Shown: in pieces, positions 1-9,008 of the stretch
Numbering within the stretch: the stretch's first letter is position 1
How the letters are laid out: each line of letters opens with the position of its first letter
Source of the DNA: RGIG9115 sp045649825
Lineage (GTDB): Bacteria; Bacillota; Clostridia; UBA1381
DNA: 64,000 nt
Direction: 5' to 3'
NCBI GenBank assembly: GCA_045649825.1
Contig: JAZRQO010000001.1
Coordinates: 31,050-95,049 of the forward strand
Translations under genes and position numbers: made by a program
The notes under the pieces: model-generated
The model's input: only the letters and a program-made list of their open reading frames with translations
Told to the model about the DNA's origin: nothing
The model's database searches: none

Positions 1-890
1 ACAATGGACCGCCCCGGCTCCATGAGTATGAAGGGAACATTAATTCCAAGCCTTGAACATTCACGTGTTACAACCTCGGACACGCCTTTTATATATTCGT
101 CATAGGGGATGGGGTCGTCGCTTTCCACGTAACGGATCCCGAATCCGCCGCCAAGGTTAAGACAGGTTATTTCAATTCCCAGCTTTGACTTTATTTCCGC
201 TATAAATGAAAGCATTATCTCTGCCGATTGGGTGAACGGCTCTATGTCAAAAATCTGAGAGCCTATGTGGCAATGAAGTCCGTCAAGCTCCACATTTTTA
301 TACAGGAGTGACTTTTCTATTATTTCAAAAGCTTCACCGTTTTCAAGTGCTACGCCAAATTTTGAGTCAATCTGACCCGTTTTGATAAAGTCGTGGGTAT
401 GAGCGTCAACTCCGGGCTTTATGCGGAACATAATCTTCTGAAGCTTGCCCATCTCACCTGCGATTTTGTCAAGAGCTGAAAGCTCGTCTTCATTATCAAC
501 CACTATATGAGAAACACCAAATTCTACTGCCATACGAAGCTCGTCGTCGGTTTTATTGTTGCCATGGAAATATACCTTTTCCATAGGAAAGCCTGCTTTA
601 TAGGCAGTGTACAGCTCTCCGCCCGACACAACGTCAACTCCAAGCCCCTCACTCTCTGCCGTCTTATATACGTGCATACAGCTAAGAGCCTTGCTTGCAT
701 AGAGAATAAGTCCGTTTCCGCCATAATATTTATCTATTGCCTGCTTATAGGTTCTGCAATTCTTGCGGAACAGGTCGTCGTCCAGGACATACAGAGGAGT
801 TCCGTATTCCTTAGCAAGTGCTACCGCATCGGACTTACCTATAACAAGATGATCATTTTCGTTTATTGACAGGTTATCTGATAATAACAT
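1..890 (-). CDS. lysA: Diaminopimelate decarboxylase, C-terminus cut by window edge
   Basis: Decarboxylates meso-diaminopimelate to L-lysine, the last step of lysine synthesis, using PLP. The translation begins MLLSDNLSINENDHLVIGKS and shows the fold III PLP-enzyme landmarks in order: YASKAL with the PLP lysine, then GVDVVSGGEL, then HCHIGSQ, then the glycine-rich LNLGGGFGIRY that holds the phosphate, and EPGRS near the cut end. About 296 codons are present of the usual 415-430; the remainder lies to the left of the window. It follows clpX on the same strand with a 33-bp gap, so it may be the last gene of the tig-clpP-clpX transcript. The ATG at 890 follows a GGAAATACAA stretch, an acceptable but not strong ribosome binding site. 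Confidence 0.93.
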   Translation of the reverse strand, partial: MLLSDNLSINENDHLVIGKSDAVALAKEYGTPLYVLDDDLFRKNCRTYKQAIDKYYGGNGLILYASKALSCMHVYKTAESEGLGVDVVSGGELYTAYKAGFPMEKVYFHGNNKTDDELRMAVEFGVSHIVVDNEDELSALDKIAGEMGKLQKIMFRIKPGVDAHTHDFIKTGQIDSKFGVALENGEAFEIIEKSLLYKNVELDGLHCHIGSQIFDIEPFTQSAEIMLSFIAEIKSKLGIEITCLNLGGGFGIRYVESDDPIPYDEYIKGVSEVVTRECSRLGINVPFILMEPGRSI

Positions 891-923
891 TTGTATTTCC
901 TTTCCGGGTTTTTGAGAAAAACT

Positions 924-2192
924 TTACTGGTTCTCAGCTACGGGCAACTCTGCCGGCTCTGCCTTTTTACGGGTACGCCTTGTAATACGCGGTTTGTCTG
1001 TTCCGAGAACGCTCTCTTTTGTTATAACAACCTTTTTGATTGTTTTATCGGAGGGAACGTCGAACATAAGGTCCATAACGGTTTCCTCCACTATGGCACG
1101 GAGACCTCTTGCTCCCGTTCCTCTTTCGATTGCCTTATCTGCAATTGCCGCAATTGCTTCAGGCTCAAACTCAAGAGCCACTTTATCAAGGGCAAAAAGA
1201 GTCTGATACTGCTTGGACAGTGCATTTTTAGGCTTGGTTATAATATCTGTAAGTGCTTCACGGCTTAATTTATCAAGACGGGCAAACACGGGAAGTCTGC
1301 CGATAAATTCGGGGATAAGACCGAACTTCAGAAGGTCCTGAGGAATCATCTCACGCAAAAGCTCGCCTATGTTCATTTCCTTTTTGCTTTCAACCTTTGC
1401 ACCGAAGCCAAGACCTGCCTTGCCCACTCTGTCGCCGATTATTTTTTCTATTCCGTCAAAAGCACCGCCGCAGATGAACAGGATATTGGTCGTGTCAATC
1501 TGCAAAAACTCCTGATGGGGATGCTTTCTTCCGCCCTGTGGTGGAACTGATGCTTCCGTTCCCTCAAGAATTTTAAGAAGTGCCTGCTGAACACCCTCGC
1601 CGCTTACGTCACGGGTGATTGAGGGGTTTTCAGATTTTCTTGCAATTTTATCAATTTCGTCAATGTAGATTATTCCACGCTCTGCGGCTTCAATATCATA
1701 GTCCGCCGCCTGGATAAGCTTAAGAAGTATGTTTTCCACATCCTCGCCCACATAGCCTGCCTCTGTAAGAGAGGTTGCATCCACAATTGCAAAGGGTACG
1801 TCGAGGACCTTTGCAAGGTTCTGGACAAGGAAGGTTTTACCTGAGCCTGTAGGCCCTATCATAAGTATATTGCTCTTTGCAAGCTCTACATCATCCACTG
1901 CGCTCTCGTCCTGATAGGCGATACGTTTATAGTGGTTATATACTGCAACGGAGAGAATTCTTTTTGCTTCCTCCTGGCCCACAACATAATCGTCAAGAAA
2001 GGCTTTTATTTCGTGGGGCTTCGGGATATCATCCGATGCGGATTTTTCCTTTGGTTTATACATACCGTCGATTATATGGCTGCAAAGCTCCACACATTCG
2101 TGGCATATAAATGCGTTTCCTCCTGCAATAAGGTTTACCTCATTCTCAGGTCTGCCGCAAAAGGAACAAACTCTTGATTTCTTTTCGTCCAT
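924..2192 (-). CDS. clpX: ATP-dependent Clp protease ATP-binding subunit ClpX
   Basis: AAA+ unfoldase that feeds tagged or misfolded proteins to the ClpP peptidase. The 422-residue length is normal. An N-terminal zinc-binding domain (CSFCGRPENEV and FICHECVELC) is followed by the AAA+ module: Walker A GPTGSGKT at about 113-120, Walker B IIYIDEIDKIA, the pore-loop region GGRKHPHQEF and sensor 2 GTGARGLRAI. The C-terminal tail is Lys/Arg-rich. It starts 18 bp after clpP, with AAGGATATTTAGT before the ATG, in the standard tig-clpP-clpX order. Confidence 0.97.
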   Translation of the reverse strand: MDEKKSRVCSFCGRPENEVNLIAGGNAFICHECVELCSHIIDGMYKPKEKSASDDIPKPHEIKAFLDDYVVGQEEAKRILSVAVYNHYKRIAYQDESAVDDVELAKSNILMIGPTGSGKTFLVQNLAKVLDVPFAIVDATSLTEAGYVGEDVENILLKLIQAADYDIEAAERGIIYIDEIDKIARKSENPSITRDVSGEGVQQALLKILEGTEASVPPQGGRKHPHQEFLQIDTTNILFICGGAFDGIEKIIGDRVGKAGLGFGAKVESKKEMNIGELLREMIPQDLLKFGLIPEFIGRLPVFARLDKLSREALTDIITKPKNALSKQYQTLFALDKVALEFEPEAIAAIADKAIERGTGARGLRAIVEETVMDLMFDVPSDKTIKKVVITKESVLGTDKPRITRRTRKKAEPAELPVAENQ

Positions 2193-2210
2193 ACTAAATA
2201 TCCTTTTAAA

Positions 2211-2795
2211 TTAATTTCTTGATTTAATGACTTCGTCGATTAAACCGTATTCACATGCTTCTGCCGCACTCATAAAGTTATCTCTTTCGGTATCGGCAGA
2301 AATCTTTTCAAGTGTCTGACCTGTACGCTCGGAGAGAATTGTGTTTAGAGTTTCACGCATTTTGATAATGCGGTCGGCATGGATTTTGATATCGGTTGCC
2401 TGGCCCTGCATACCGCCGAGAGGCTGATGAATCATAACTTCACTATTGGGGAGTGCATAACGCTTACCCTTTGCACCTGCGGCAAGAAGGAATGCGCCCA
2501 TGGATGCCGCCATACCGATACAGATGGTTGAAACGTCACATTTTATATACTGCATTGTGTCATAAATTGCCATACCTGCTGTGATTGAGCCGCCGGGTGA
2601 GTTAATGTAAAGCTGAATGTCTTTATCGGGGTCCTTTGCTTCGAGATAAAGCATCTGAGCAACTATAAGGCTTGCAGATACGTCATTTACTTCCTCACCG
2701 AGGAATATTATACGGTCTTCAAGAAGTCTTGAATAGATGTCGTATGAACGCTCTCCTCTGTTTGTTTGTTCAACTACTACGGGTACTAAACTCAT
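2211..2795 (-). CDS. clpP: ATP-dependent Clp protease proteolytic subunit ClpP
   Basis: Serine peptidase that forms the double-heptamer chamber used by ClpX. The start at 2795 gives MSLVPVVVEQTNRGERSYDI and 194 residues, the usual size; it sits 9 nt after a GAAAGGA site, whereas the upstream in-frame ATG at 2804 directly abuts that site. Catalytic residues are visible: Ser in GMAASMGAF, His in MIHQPLGG, and an Asp within the following helix region. The YINSPGGSITAGMAIYDTM stretch is the family signature. It lies between tig and clpX and is probably co-transcribed with them. Confidence 0.96.
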   Translation of the reverse strand: MSLVPVVVEQTNRGERSYDIYSRLLEDRIIFLGEEVNDVSASLIVAQMLYLEAKDPDKDIQLYINSPGGSITAGMAIYDTMQYIKCDVSTICIGMAASMGAFLLAAGAKGKRYALPNSEVMIHQPLGGMQGQATDIKIHADRIIKMRETLNTILSERTGQTLEKISADTERDNFMSAAEACEYGLIDEVIKSRN

Positions 2796-2877
2796 TAAAA
2801 TCATTCCTTTCTTCGCTATATGAGCGAAAAGAGCCATCACAAATTATAATAATATGCGACAGCCCTCCGTTTTAAAT

Positions 2878-4170
2878 TTATTTTTTCATTGTGGCATTGT
2901 TTACAAGCATTTCCACAGTTTTGCTCATAGCCATATCCTTCTTCATGCTTTCCATTTCTGCTTCGGGGATAAGCTCTTTGAGCTTTTCAAGCTCCATATC
3001 GTACTTCTTAGCCATATCAACAAGGTTTGTTTCAAACTCTTCGGGATTAACTTCGATACCTTCAGCCTTCATGATAGCTTCGATAACAAGACTGCTTGAG
3101 CATGTCTTTGTTGCCTGGTCGCGGAAGTTCTCACGGAATGAGTCCTTATCGCCACCAACGTATGAAAGGTATGTTTCAAAATCAAGTCCCTGATAACGGA
3201 GTCTTTGAGCGAAGTCATTAACGTGACGGTCAATTTCTTCATTAACCATTGCATCGGGAAGCTCGAACTTAGCAGCTTCTACTACTGCGTCAACTACTGC
3301 TGCTTCTGTTTCTGCCTTTACTCTCTCTGCCGCCTGAGCCTCAAGGTTTTCTCTTATGCTCTTTTTATATTCGTCAAGTGTTTCAAATTCGCTTACTTCT
3401 GATGCAAAGTCGTCGTCAAGCTCAGGAAGCTCTTTAGCTTTGATTGAGTTAACCTTTACCATAAATACTGCATCCTTGCCTGCAAGGTCTGCTGCGTGGT
3501 ATTCTTCGGGGAACTTAACCTCAACCTTTACTTCGTCACCTGTTTTAGCGCCGATAAGCTGGTCTTCAAAGCCGGGGATAAAGGTGTTTGAACCGATTTC
3601 AAGCTCATAGCCTTCGCCCTTGCCGCCGTCGAAGGGAACGCCGTCAACACTGCCGTCAAAGTCGATTACTGCTATATCGCCTGATTCAACAGCTCTGTCT
3701 TCCACGTAGATTACACGTGCATTCTTCTGCCTCTGAGCTTCGATTGAAGCGTCTACGTCTTCATCTGTTACATTATGCTCAATTTTATCAATCTTTATAC
3801 CCTTATATTTTCCAAGCTCTACCTCGGGCTTTGTTGTAACGAGAGCGGTGAAAACAACGGGCTTACCTGCTTCGATTTCGCCGTCGATGTCGATTTCAGG
3901 TCTTGCAACTATGTCAAGCTCTGATTCCTTTGCAGCTGCTTCATAAGCTGCGGGAAGAACTGCATTGATTGCATCTTCATAGAAAACACCTGTTCCGTAC
4001 ATCTTCTCGATTACGTTTCTGGGTGCCTTACCCTTACGGAAGCCGGGGATTGCGATTTTTCCTCTGTTCTTTAAATAAACATTGTTTACTGCCTTTTCAA
4101 ATTCTTCGGCAGAAACTTCAAAGGTTAACTTTGAAAGATTTTTTTCTACTTGTTCTGTTTTTACAGCCAT
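2878..4170 (-). CDS. tig: Trigger factor, ribosome-associated chaperone
   Basis: Chaperone and peptidyl-prolyl isomerase that binds nascent chains at the ribosome exit tunnel. The start at 4170 (MAVKTEQVEKNLSKLTFEVS) is preceded by AGGAGGATCTTACAAG and gives 430 residues, the family length. The ribosome-binding signature GFRKGKAPRNVIEKMYG lies near residues 44-60. A central FKBP-type domain (SGDIAVIDFDGSVDGVPFDG) and a long helical C-terminal arm follow. It is the first gene of the tig-clpP-clpX run. Confidence 0.96.
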   Translation of the reverse strand: MAVKTEQVEKNLSKLTFEVSAEEFEKAVNNVYLKNRGKIAIPGFRKGKAPRNVIEKMYGTGVFYEDAINAVLPAAYEAAAKESELDIVARPEIDIDGEIEAGKPVVFTALVTTKPEVELGKYKGIKIDKIEHNVTDEDVDASIEAQRQKNARVIYVEDRAVESGDIAVIDFDGSVDGVPFDGGKGEGYELEIGSNTFIPGFEDQLIGAKTGDEVKVEVKFPEEYHAADLAGKDAVFMVKVNSIKAKELPELDDDFASEVSEFETLDEYKKSIRENLEAQAAERVKAETEAAVVDAVVEAAKFELPDAMVNEEIDRHVNDFAQRLRYQGLDFETYLSYVGGDKDSFRENFRDQATKTCSSSLVIEAIMKAEGIEVNPEEFETNLVDMAKKYDMELEKLKELIPEAEMESMKKDMAMSKTVEMLVNNATMKK

Positions 4171-4228
4171 CTTGTAAGATCCTCCTGTATTTACGGGTAC
4201 TATTCCCGCTAATTCTAATATCCGTCCC

Positions 4229-4257
4229 ATTATATCACGGATTTTTTAATATTTCAA
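4229..4257 (-). promoter_or_regulatory. Sigma-A type promoter for tig-clpP-clpX
   Basis: On the minus strand TTGAAA, a 17-nt spacer and TATAAT sit about 60 bp before the tig start. This is the only good promoter seen between tig and the gene upstream, so it probably drives the chaperone/protease genes. No CIRCE or CtsR-like repeat was seen beside it. Confidence 0.7.
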
Positions 4258-4328
4258 CGATATTTTGTAAATTTATCATTTTTCCATATTTTATTTGAGT
4301 TACGGGGCTTTGGTAAGTGCAAATTATA

Positions 4329-5135
4329 CTAAAGGACAAGGTCTTTAAGAAAGCTTCCCGCCTCCGTTCCTGAAAAATCCTTAATAAGTCTTGCCTTAAG
4401 CCTTCCGCAGAACTCATCACGGACGGCTTCACTTTCTGCAAGCTGCTTTTTAAATCCCCACAGATGAGTAAACCTTTCGTCGCTCCCCGATGTGAGCTTT
4501 TCAAGGGATGAGAACACCGATGGGGTAATTCCCATTTTATGTGCCGTCATGGCAAGGAGCCGCTGCTCCGCAAAAACCATTGGCCGCAAAGTGTCGCCCA
4601 CGGTGCAGGAAAGCATAAAAGCAGTGGCATTTTTTATATATTCAGCTTTCAGCTCTTCGTCACCAAAATACAAAAATGCCGCATTCAGGGGCAGTACCTC
4701 CCAATTGAAGCCGTCGTCAAACACTGTAAAATCCTCTGTGTTAGGGTATACCTCGGCTGACAGGGTTTCACGATGGATTGCACAAAGCCGCGAGCCGATA
4801 TTTTCAAGCTTCAGGCTATCCCACACTATAAAGTCGGTGTCAATAGAAACAACAGGTGCCTCAAAGCCCCGAAGGGCGTATATCTTCCCCGCCGCCCAGA
4901 ACCTTACAGGGTCAATCCCGTCGGGGATCTCGTCAAGAGCAGTTGTAACTTTCGTCCAACAGGGCAAAAATCCCGAAGCCTTTAAAATACGAAGCCCCGG
5001 GGTATCTGTTACAAGTGTTATATTTCCGTTTTTCTCACGCCATTTAAGGGCGGACAGAGCAAGAGTAAGAAGTTCATATTCCTCAAGATGAGGAGCATTG
5101 CGTGGTTTTGTCCAAAGGGAATGAAATGCCTCCAT
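4329..5135 (-). CDS. Unknown protein with DxD motif, possible DUF6734/GT-A-like
   Basis: 268 residues, soluble, no signal peptide. The N-terminus (MEAFHSLWTKPRN) and a LALSALKWREKNGNITLVTD stretch, followed by FWAAGKIYALRGFEAPVVSI and DTDFIVWD, resemble nucleotide-sugar transferase-type folds, where a DxD-like acidic pair binds metal. I recall a similar pattern in the DUF6734 family but cannot confirm membership. The ATG at 5135 follows AAAGGAACTGATAGATT. It sits 16 bp after a 55-codon ORF and downstream of yihY on the same strand, so the three may be one transcript. Function is unknown; a glycosyltransferase-like role is only an inference. Confidence 0.7.
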   Translation of the reverse strand: MEAFHSLWTKPRNAPHLEEYELLTLALSALKWREKNGNITLVTDTPGLRILKASGFLPCWTKVTTALDEIPDGIDPVRFWAAGKIYALRGFEAPVVSIDTDFIVWDSLKLENIGSRLCAIHRETLSAEVYPNTEDFTVFDDGFNWEVLPLNAAFLYFGDEELKAEYIKNATAFMLSCTVGDTLRPMVFAEQRLLAMTAHKMGITPSVFSSLEKLTSGSDERFTHLWGFKKQLAESEAVRDEFCGRLKARLIKDFSGTEAGSFLKDLVL

Positions 5136-5151
5136 AATCTATCAGTTCCTT

Positions 5152-5319
5152 TCAGATAAGATGAAGTCCGAAGCCGCCGCCTATACTGCCTCCTGAGGTG
5201 GGGGCAGGTGAAGGCTCGCTTTGTTTTTTCGTAAGGTTTATTTCAAACTCGCCTTTGTCTGATTTTATTATTCCTTTTTTTGTATGTCTGTCGTATCTGA
5301 AAACGAATTTATCCTTCAA
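5152..5319 (-). CDS. Small 55-aa protein, TTG start, overlaps yihY end
   Basis: A TTG at 5319, 9 nt after AAAGGAAGG, opens a 55-codon frame that begins KDKFVFRYDRHTKKGIIKSD after the start residue and ends in a Pro/Gly-rich tail, PSPAPTSGGSIGGGFGLHLI. It overlaps the last 11 bases of yihY in another frame and stops 16 bp before the next gene, the spacing expected of translational coupling. The composition is lysine-rich first and glycine-rich last, with no membrane segment. I recognise no family. The good ribosome binding site and tight fit support a real gene, but a non-ATG start and small size keep this uncertain. Confidence 0.5.
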   Translation of the reverse strand: MKDKFVFRYDRHTKKGIIKSDKGEFEINLTKKQSEPSPAPTSGGSIGGGFGLHLI

Positions 5320-6142
5320 GGTTTTTTTCCTTCCTTTCTTTTAAAAGGCAGTTAAACTCTGCACCAAAAAGAAATATGTTCATGCAAAAGTACAGCCACA
5401 GAATAAGGAGAACTACGGCTGTAAGGCTTCCGTAGATATACGAATAATCCGCAAATCGGTTTACATAAAATGAATAGCCTGCGGAAAAGCACACCCAGCC
5501 CAGGGATGTGAAAAACGCACCCGGAAGCTGATTTATAAAGGTAAGCCCTCTGCCGGGGAGAATTTTGTATAAAAGACCGCACACCACCGTAAATGTAAGA
5601 ACGTGTACAACAACGGGGAATGTTCCGATAAATTCCGCAACGGGCACAAGTGATGGATTATGACTTACCACAAGGCTAAGGAAATATCTGCCTGCAGCTG
5701 AAAAAAGGAGTGCAGCCGCGATTATTATAACAAAGAACAGGGTATATACGTAGGCAAAAAGTCTGGTTTTTATATATCCCCTTTTCTTATCTGTTTCATA
5801 AACGCTTTCAAGGCCCTGAACAAGTGCCATCATTCCCTTTGAAGCCGCCCATACCGTTGCAACAGTTGTAACCGACACAATTGAAACTGTGGAGCCTGAG
5901 AAAACCTCGTCCAGCACCGTTCCCAGATAGGGGATAAGATTTCTGTGCATAAAAGGTGTTACAAAGCTCATTATATCTGCCTTATCAAAGGGTATGATAT
6001 ACTTTATTATACTTATGATGAGCATGGTAAAGGGTATGACGGAAATCACAACAAAAAGCGTTGCCTGTGCCGCATAAACCGATATTTTATGGTTATTGAT
6101 TTTTTTAAGTATTCCTTTTAAAAATTTCCACAGGGCTTCCAT
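5309..6142 (-). CDS. YihY/BrkB-family membrane protein
   Basis: Integral membrane protein of the YihY (virulence factor BrkB) family, whose molecular role is not established. The start at 6142 (MEALWKFLKGILKKINNHKI) lies 8 nt after GGGAG and gives 277 residues. Six hydrophobic segments are visible, including VYAAQATLFVVISVIPF, LFAYVYTLFFVIIIAAALLF and LTAVVLLILWLYFCMNIFLF. The typical family elements are SVIPFTMLIISI near the first helix and the LWLYFCMNIFLFGAEFN end. It begins 18 bp after lepA, so it probably shares the lepA transcript. Confidence 0.88.
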   Translation of the reverse strand: MEALWKFLKGILKKINNHKISVYAAQATLFVVISVIPFTMLIISIIKYIIPFDKADIMSFVTPFMHRNLIPYLGTVLDEVFSGSTVSIVSVTTVATVWAASKGMMALVQGLESVYETDKKRGYIKTRLFAYVYTLFFVIIIAAALLFSAAGRYFLSLVVSHNPSLVPVAEFIGTFPVVVHVLTFTVVCGLLYKILPGRGLTFINQLPGAFFTSLGWVCFSAGYSFYVNRFADYSYIYGSLTAVVLLILWLYFCMNIFLFGAEFNCLLKERKEKNLEG

Positions 6143-6160
6143 AACACAAACTCCCAAATC

Positions 6161-7966
6161 TTAATCAAGCTTCAATACTGACATAAATGCTTCCTGAGGC
6201 ACTTCAACAGAGCCTACCTGACGCATACGTTTTTTACCTTCTTTTTGCTTTTCAAGAAGCTTTTTCTTTCTTGTTATATCGCCGCCGTAGCATTTTGCAA
6301 GCACGTCCTTACGCATAGCACGTACAGTTTCACGGGCAATTATTTTTGAACCGATTGCCGCCTGAATGGGTACTTCAAAAAGCTGACGGGGAATATTTTC
6401 CTTAAGCTTTTCTGCCATTCTTCTGCCTCTTGAATAGGCACTGTCTTTATGAACGATAAACGACAAAGCATCCACAAGCTCACCGTTTAAGAGGATGTCA
6501 AGCTTAACAAGGTCTGTTCTCTGATAGCCCGTAAGCTCATAGTCAAAAGAGGCATAGCCCTTTGTACGTGATTTAAGGGCATCGAAGAAATCGTATATTA
6601 TTTCGTTAAGTGGGAGTGAGTAGTGGATGAGCGCTCTCGTTTCCTCAATATAGCTCATATTGTGGAATACGCCACGTCTGTCCTGGCAAAGCTCCATAAC
6701 ATTTCCCACAAAGTCTACGGGAACAAGGATTTCAGCCTTTACCACAGGCTCTTCCATATAATCAATTTCCGACGGGTCGGGGAGATTTGTGGGGTTATCG
6801 CACCAAATCATCTCGCCGTCTGTTTTGTACACCTTATAAATAACGCTTGGTGCAGTTGTTACAAGGTCTAGATTATACTCACGCTCAAGGCGTTCCTGTA
6901 TGATTTCCATATGGAGAAGTCCCAAAAATCCGCAGCGAAAGCCGAAGCCGAGAGCTGCTGAGGTTTCAGGCTCAAACATAAGGGAAGCGTCGTTTAGCTG
7001 AAGCTTTGCAAGAGCTTCTTTAAGGTCTTCATAATGAGCACCGTCGGCAGGGTATATGCCGCAGTACACCATGGAATTTACTTTTTTATAACCGGGAAGG
7101 GGTTCCTTTGAAGGGTTTGCGGTTGTAGTTACGGTGTCACCCACGCGGGTATCACGGATATTTTTAATACTTGCCGCAATGTAGCCAACGTCACCTGCTT
7201 TGAGATTTTCGGTGGGGATAAGACCTGACGGGTGCATCATACCCACTTCAACTACGTCAAATTCCGCACCTGTTGCCATCATACGTATTCTATCCCCTGC
7301 TTTTAATGTTCCGTCCATAACGCGGACATACACAATAACGCCTCTGTAGCTATCGTAATAGCTATCGAATATAAGGGCGGAAAGAGGTGCGTCCTCGTCG
7401 CCCTTGGGTGCAGGGATTTCTTCTACTATTTTTTCAAGCACCTGCTCGATATTCACACCTGTTTTTGCCGAAACTCTGGGTGCATCCTCTGCAGGGATGC
7501 CGATTATATCTTCAATTTCGGAAATAACCTCTTCGGGGCGTGCCGCAGGAAGGTCGATTTTATTTATTACTGGAACAACCTCAAGGTTATGGTCTATGGC
7601 AAGATAAGTATTTGCAAGAGTCTGCGCCTCTATACCCTGAGATGCGTCAACAACAAGAATTGCACCTTCACACGCCGCAAGGCTTCGTGAAACCTCGTAG
7701 TTGAAGTCTACATGCCCCGGTGTGTCGATAAGGTTAAGGGTATAGGTTTCACCGTCTGATGCCTTATAGTGAAGGCGGACTGCATGGGCTTTTATGGTAA
7801 TACCACGCTCACGTTCAAGGTCCATATTGTCGAGAAGCTGCTCTTCCATATCACGCTGCATAACTTCACCTGTAAGCTCAAGCAAACGGTCGGCAAGGGT
7901 GGATTTACCATGGTCTATATGTGCAATAATACAAAAATTTCTTATTTTTTCCTGTCTTGATTTCAA
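6161..7966 (-). CDS. lepA: Elongation factor 4 (LepA), back-translocating GTPase
   Basis: Ribosomal GTPase related to EF-G. The 601 residues are full length. G1 is AHIDHGKSTLADRLL, G3 DTPGHVDF, G4 NKIDL, G5 SAKTG. The LepA C-terminal region with GGDITRKKKLLEKQKEGKKR is present and sets it apart from EF-G and BipA. The start codon is TTG at 7966, 8 nt after a strong GGAGGAG site. A good promoter lies 33 bp upstream. Confidence 0.97.
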   Translation of the reverse strand: MKSRQEKIRNFCIIAHIDHGKSTLADRLLELTGEVMQRDMEEQLLDNMDLERERGITIKAHAVRLHYKASDGETYTLNLIDTPGHVDFNYEVSRSLAACEGAILVVDASQGIEAQTLANTYLAIDHNLEVVPVINKIDLPAARPEEVISEIEDIIGIPAEDAPRVSAKTGVNIEQVLEKIVEEIPAPKGDEDAPLSALIFDSYYDSYRGVIVYVRVMDGTLKAGDRIRMMATGAEFDVVEVGMMHPSGLIPTENLKAGDVGYIAASIKNIRDTRVGDTVTTTANPSKEPLPGYKKVNSMVYCGIYPADGAHYEDLKEALAKLQLNDASLMFEPETSAALGFGFRCGFLGLLHMEIIQERLEREYNLDLVTTAPSVIYKVYKTDGEMIWCDNPTNLPDPSEIDYMEEPVVKAEILVPVDFVGNVMELCQDRRGVFHNMSYIEETRALIHYSLPLNEIIYDFFDALKSRTKGYASFDYELTGYQRTDLVKLDILLNGELVDALSFIVHKDSAYSRGRRMAEKLKENIPRQLFEVPIQAAIGSKIIARETVRAMRKDVLAKCYGGDITRKKKLLEKQKEGKKRMRQVGSVEVPQEAFMSVLKLD

Positions 7967-7998
7967 CGGGCATTCTCCTCCGATTGTATATTAAACAA

Positions 7999-8027
7999 AT
8001 TATATCATAAAAGGTATAGATTGTCAA
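7999..8027 (-). promoter_or_regulatory. Sigma-A type promoter for lepA
   Basis: On the minus strand TTGACA and TATAAT are separated by 17 nt, a near-consensus promoter placed just upstream of the lepA ribosome binding site. It likely also serves yihY, the 55-codon ORF and the following unknown gene. Confidence 0.75.
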
Positions 8028-8112
8028 ATAATTTTTATGTCTGTTTATGTATTATTTTATCATAAAGAGGAAAGATAAAAACAAAAGCTTAAATCAGATA
8101 AGGAGTTTATTT

Positions 8113-8292
8113 ATGGGAAAAGACAAAAAGAGAAAAGGTCCTGATTTTGCAGACCTGGGAACAGTTGCAAGCGCTACGGAATGTACGGGGATTTTGTCCT
8201 CCGCACCTCAGACACACGAGGGGCTTGAAGAGATAATGGACACTATGAAGTTTTCGCCAACCGACGCACCAATGAAAAAACAGAAGCTTTAA
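8113..8292 (+). CDS. Small hypothetical protein, 59 aa
   Basis: Starts at ATG 8113, 7 nt after AAGGAG, and reads MGKDKKRKGPDFADLGTVAS onward with a Thr-rich, acidic C-terminal half ending PMKKQKL. It is hydrophilic with no membrane segment, and no family is recognised. It stands alone on the plus strand between lepA and ribU, and its stop codon lies inside the stem of the following terminator, which fits a short single-gene transcript. Confidence 0.6.
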   Translation: MGKDKKRKGPDFADLGTVASATECTGILSSAPQTHEGLEEIMDTMKFSPTDAPMKKQKL

Positions 8293-8306
8293 GCTTCTGT
8301 TTTTTC
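8275..8306. terminator. Bidirectional intrinsic terminator
   Basis: An inverted repeat centred on AGAAGCTTTAAGCTTCT is flanked by A-rich and T-rich tracts. It ends the small plus-strand gene and also ribU arriving from the other side; it overlaps the end of the 59-aa reading frame. Confidence 0.8.
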
Positions 8307-8311
8307 ATTAA

Positions 8312-8947
8312 TTACTTCAAAACAAACATAAGTGCCACAACGGTAACCATCAGGAAAATTCCGCCTATTACCATACCTGCCAGGCTGCCTGTTTCTTCAC
8401 CTGTCGAGGGGATGTTACCCGTTTTGCGGAGCGCCTTTACAACAGGCTTATAAAGAAGCAAGGTCAATGCACCGTTTAAAATTCCCTTTATAAGGTTAAA
8501 GGGCAAAAACGCGGGAAGAAGCATTCCTGCGATCACCTCTCTTGGTATTTTCATATACAGAGGTGTTATAAGATAATTCCACAAAAGCATAACGGCACAC
8601 ATTGCAACCACACCGCAAACAAGACCTGTAATCGCACCTTTTAAGGTGTGCTTCGCCTTGTAAATACCTGCAGCAACACAGGCAAAGGAGCAGCTTGAAA
8701 GTATGTTCATAACAAGTCCGATTACACCGGTATCGCTTATGGTTATAAACTCAAGCACGGAAACCAGCGCCGATACCGTAAACGCAGAAAATGGTCCGTA
8801 TATAAATCCGCTCATAACAATTATAATATCTTTCGGCTCATATTTCAGAAAAGGCACCGCAGGCATTATGGGAATTCGGATAAAAAAGACCGCGATATAT
8901 GCCGCCGCACAGAGCATTGCAAGTGTTGTCATTCTTTTTGTGTTCAT
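8312..8947 (-). CDS. ribU: Riboflavin ECF transporter S component RibU
   Basis: Membrane substrate-binding subunit of an energy-coupling factor transporter that imports riboflavin. The 211 residues show about six hydrophobic helices. The N-terminal KRMTTLAMLCAAAYIAVFF helix and the PFLKYEPKDIIIVMSGFIYG segment are typical of RibU. The ATG at 8947 follows GGGAGGTATATTTT. The gene lies directly behind an FMN riboswitch and its terminator, which fixes the substrate as riboflavin. The shared ECF energising genes are not in this window. Confidence 0.93.
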   Translation of the reverse strand: MNTKRMTTLAMLCAAAYIAVFFIRIPIMPAVPFLKYEPKDIIIVMSGFIYGPFSAFTVSALVSVLEFITISDTGVIGLVMNILSSCSFACVAAGIYKAKHTLKGAITGLVCGVVAMCAVMLLWNYLITPLYMKIPREVIAGMLLPAFLPFNLIKGILNGALTLLLYKPVVKALRKTGNIPSTGEETGSLAGMVIGGIFLMVTVVALMFVLK

Positions 8948-8965
8948 AAAATATACCTCCCAAAA

Positions 8966-8991
8966 GAAAAAGCCCGAATAAAAATTCGGGC
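8966..8991 (-). terminator. FMN riboswitch expression-platform terminator
   Basis: On the minus strand GCCCGAAT, a short A/T loop and ATTCGGGC are followed by TTTTTC, between the FMN aptamer and ribU. Bound FMN would let this hairpin form and stop transcription before the gene. Confidence 0.85.
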
Positions 8992-9008
8992 ATTCTTTTA
9001 AAATTCAT

